Assembly: GCA_003164475.1 (NCBI GenBank) | Contig: PLTL01000272.1 | Coordinates: forward strand, 10,861 to 16,962 | Reading direction: 5' to 3' | Source: Candidatus Dormiibacterota bacterium | Lineage (GTDB): Bacteria > Chloroflexota > Dormibacteria > UBA8260 > Bog-877 | DNA: 6,102 nucleotides | In this document: positions 5,639-6,102 of the stretch, in pieces | Numbering within the stretch: position 1 is the stretch's first letter | Layout: each line of letters starts with the position of its first letter | Translations under genes and position numbers: made by a program | The notes under the pieces: model-generated | Told to the model about the DNA's origin: nothing | Seen by the model: the letters and a program-made list of their open reading frames with translations, nothing else | Databases searched by the model: none

Positions 5639-6102
5639 ATGTCCGCAGCCGCCATGGCAGTCGCCACCCCCCAGCGGACCCACATTGGGTTTCCGCCCGT
5701 CCCTCAGAGTCCCAAGGAGGCCGGGATCCCGGCCGCGTTCATCGCCGACCTGGTCCTCAAGGCCGTCTACTACAACGGGGCAATGCTGGGCCGGGACGTC
5801 GCCCGCCAGGTTTGCCTGCCCTGGAACATCGTCGGCGCCTCCCTCAAGTTCCTCGCCGACGAGGGATACGTCTCCACCACCGGGATCCGGGGCGCCCTGG
5901 GGCAGGGCGACTTCGCCGACGGGCTCCAGTACGCCATCAGCCGGGCCGGCCGGGAGCGGGCGAAGGAGCTGATCGACGTCAACCAGTACGCGGGCCCGGC
6001 GCCGGTGCCGCTCGAGGTCTACGCGGCCGTGGCTCGTCATCAGGGCCGGAGCAACTACCCGGTCACCCACCAACTGCTGCGCGCGGCCCTCGATCACCTG
6101 GT
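5639..6102 (+). CDS. N-terminal part of a predicted AAA-type ATPase with winged-helix-like region (truncated by window)
   Basis: An open frame runs to the right edge without a stop (about 154 residues visible). It begins MSAAAMAVATP, and the conserved-looking part starts at PQSPKEAGIP. It has a hydrophobic helical segment (FIADLVLKAVYYNG), an alternating pattern suggesting a winged-helix fold (residues about 40-115, including GRDVARQVCLPWNIVGASLK and FLADEGYV), then AISRAGRERAKELI and NQYAGPAPVPLEVY. NQYxGPAPVPLE-Y after a winged-helix-like N-terminus is a pattern I recall from a family of predicted ATP-binding proteins whose Walker A follows shortly afterwards. That core lies beyond the window, so the ATPase call is inference. 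ATG 5639 is preferred over the in-frame ATG 5654 because of GAG about 9 nt upstream. The cellular role is unknown. It is transcribed divergently from the PBP gene. Confidence 0.6.
   Translation, partial: MSAAAMAVATPQRTHIGFPPVPQSPKEAGIPAAFIADLVLKAVYYNGAMLGRDVARQVCLPWNIVGASLKFLADEGYVSTTGIRGALGQGDFADGLQYAISRAGRERAKELIDVNQYAGPAPVPLEVYAAVARHQGRSNYPVTHQLLRAALDHL

Noticed and set aside
1..6102. CRISPR arrays, tRNA or rRNA genes, prophage or complete insertion sequences
   Set aside because: No regularly spaced repeats, no tRNA- or rRNA-like stretches and no intact transposase, integrase or phage genes were found on either strand.

Overview
The window is a GC-rich bacterial chromosome segment carrying four co-directional genes on the plus strand, a convergent gap of about 460 bp, one large minus-strand gene, a divergent gap of about 230 bp, and the start of a further plus-strand gene that runs off the right edge. 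The strong G/C bias at third codon positions, a coenzyme-F420-type luciferase-like oxidoreductase and a class A penicillin-binding protein suggest a high-GC Terrabacteria lineage (Actinomycetota, or a Chloroflexota/Dormibacterota-like group). The sequence alone does not settle the phylum. Nothing in it suggests a plasmid or phage.

Region 1 (1-2802) is a compact housekeeping operon: the 3' part of obg (ribosome-assembly GTPase), nadD (NAD biosynthesis), rsfS (ribosomal silencing factor) and an F420-type oxidoreductase. Gaps are 4 and 10 bp, and the last junction is a GTGA overlap, so the four are almost certainly co-transcribed. obg-nadD-rsfS is a recurrent bacterial neighbourhood joining ribosome maturation and dormancy control with NAD supply. 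The oxidoreductase is the unusual member.

Region 2 (2803-3263) lies between converging genes. I find no convincing gene there. It holds several GC-rich hairpins without T-tracts, a 26-bp near-perfect palindrome, and a short reading frame faintly resembling an IS66-type transposase N-terminus. Region 3 (3264-5408, minus) encodes a bifunctional class A PBP of 714 residues with an intact catalytic core for transpeptidation and some unusual residues in the glycosyltransferase motifs. Region 4 (5409-5638) is the divergent promoter region, with one candidate extended -10 for the PBP gene. Region 5 (5639-6102) is the N-terminus of a protein resembling a family of predicted AAA-type ATPases with an N-terminal winged-helix-like region. 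The ATPase core itself is outside the window.

I do not see a clearly new system. The most useful leads are the oxidoreductase coupled to rsfS, the atypical PBP glycosyltransferase motifs and cysteine pairs, the palindrome in the convergent gap, and the truncated ATPase gene divergent from the PBP.
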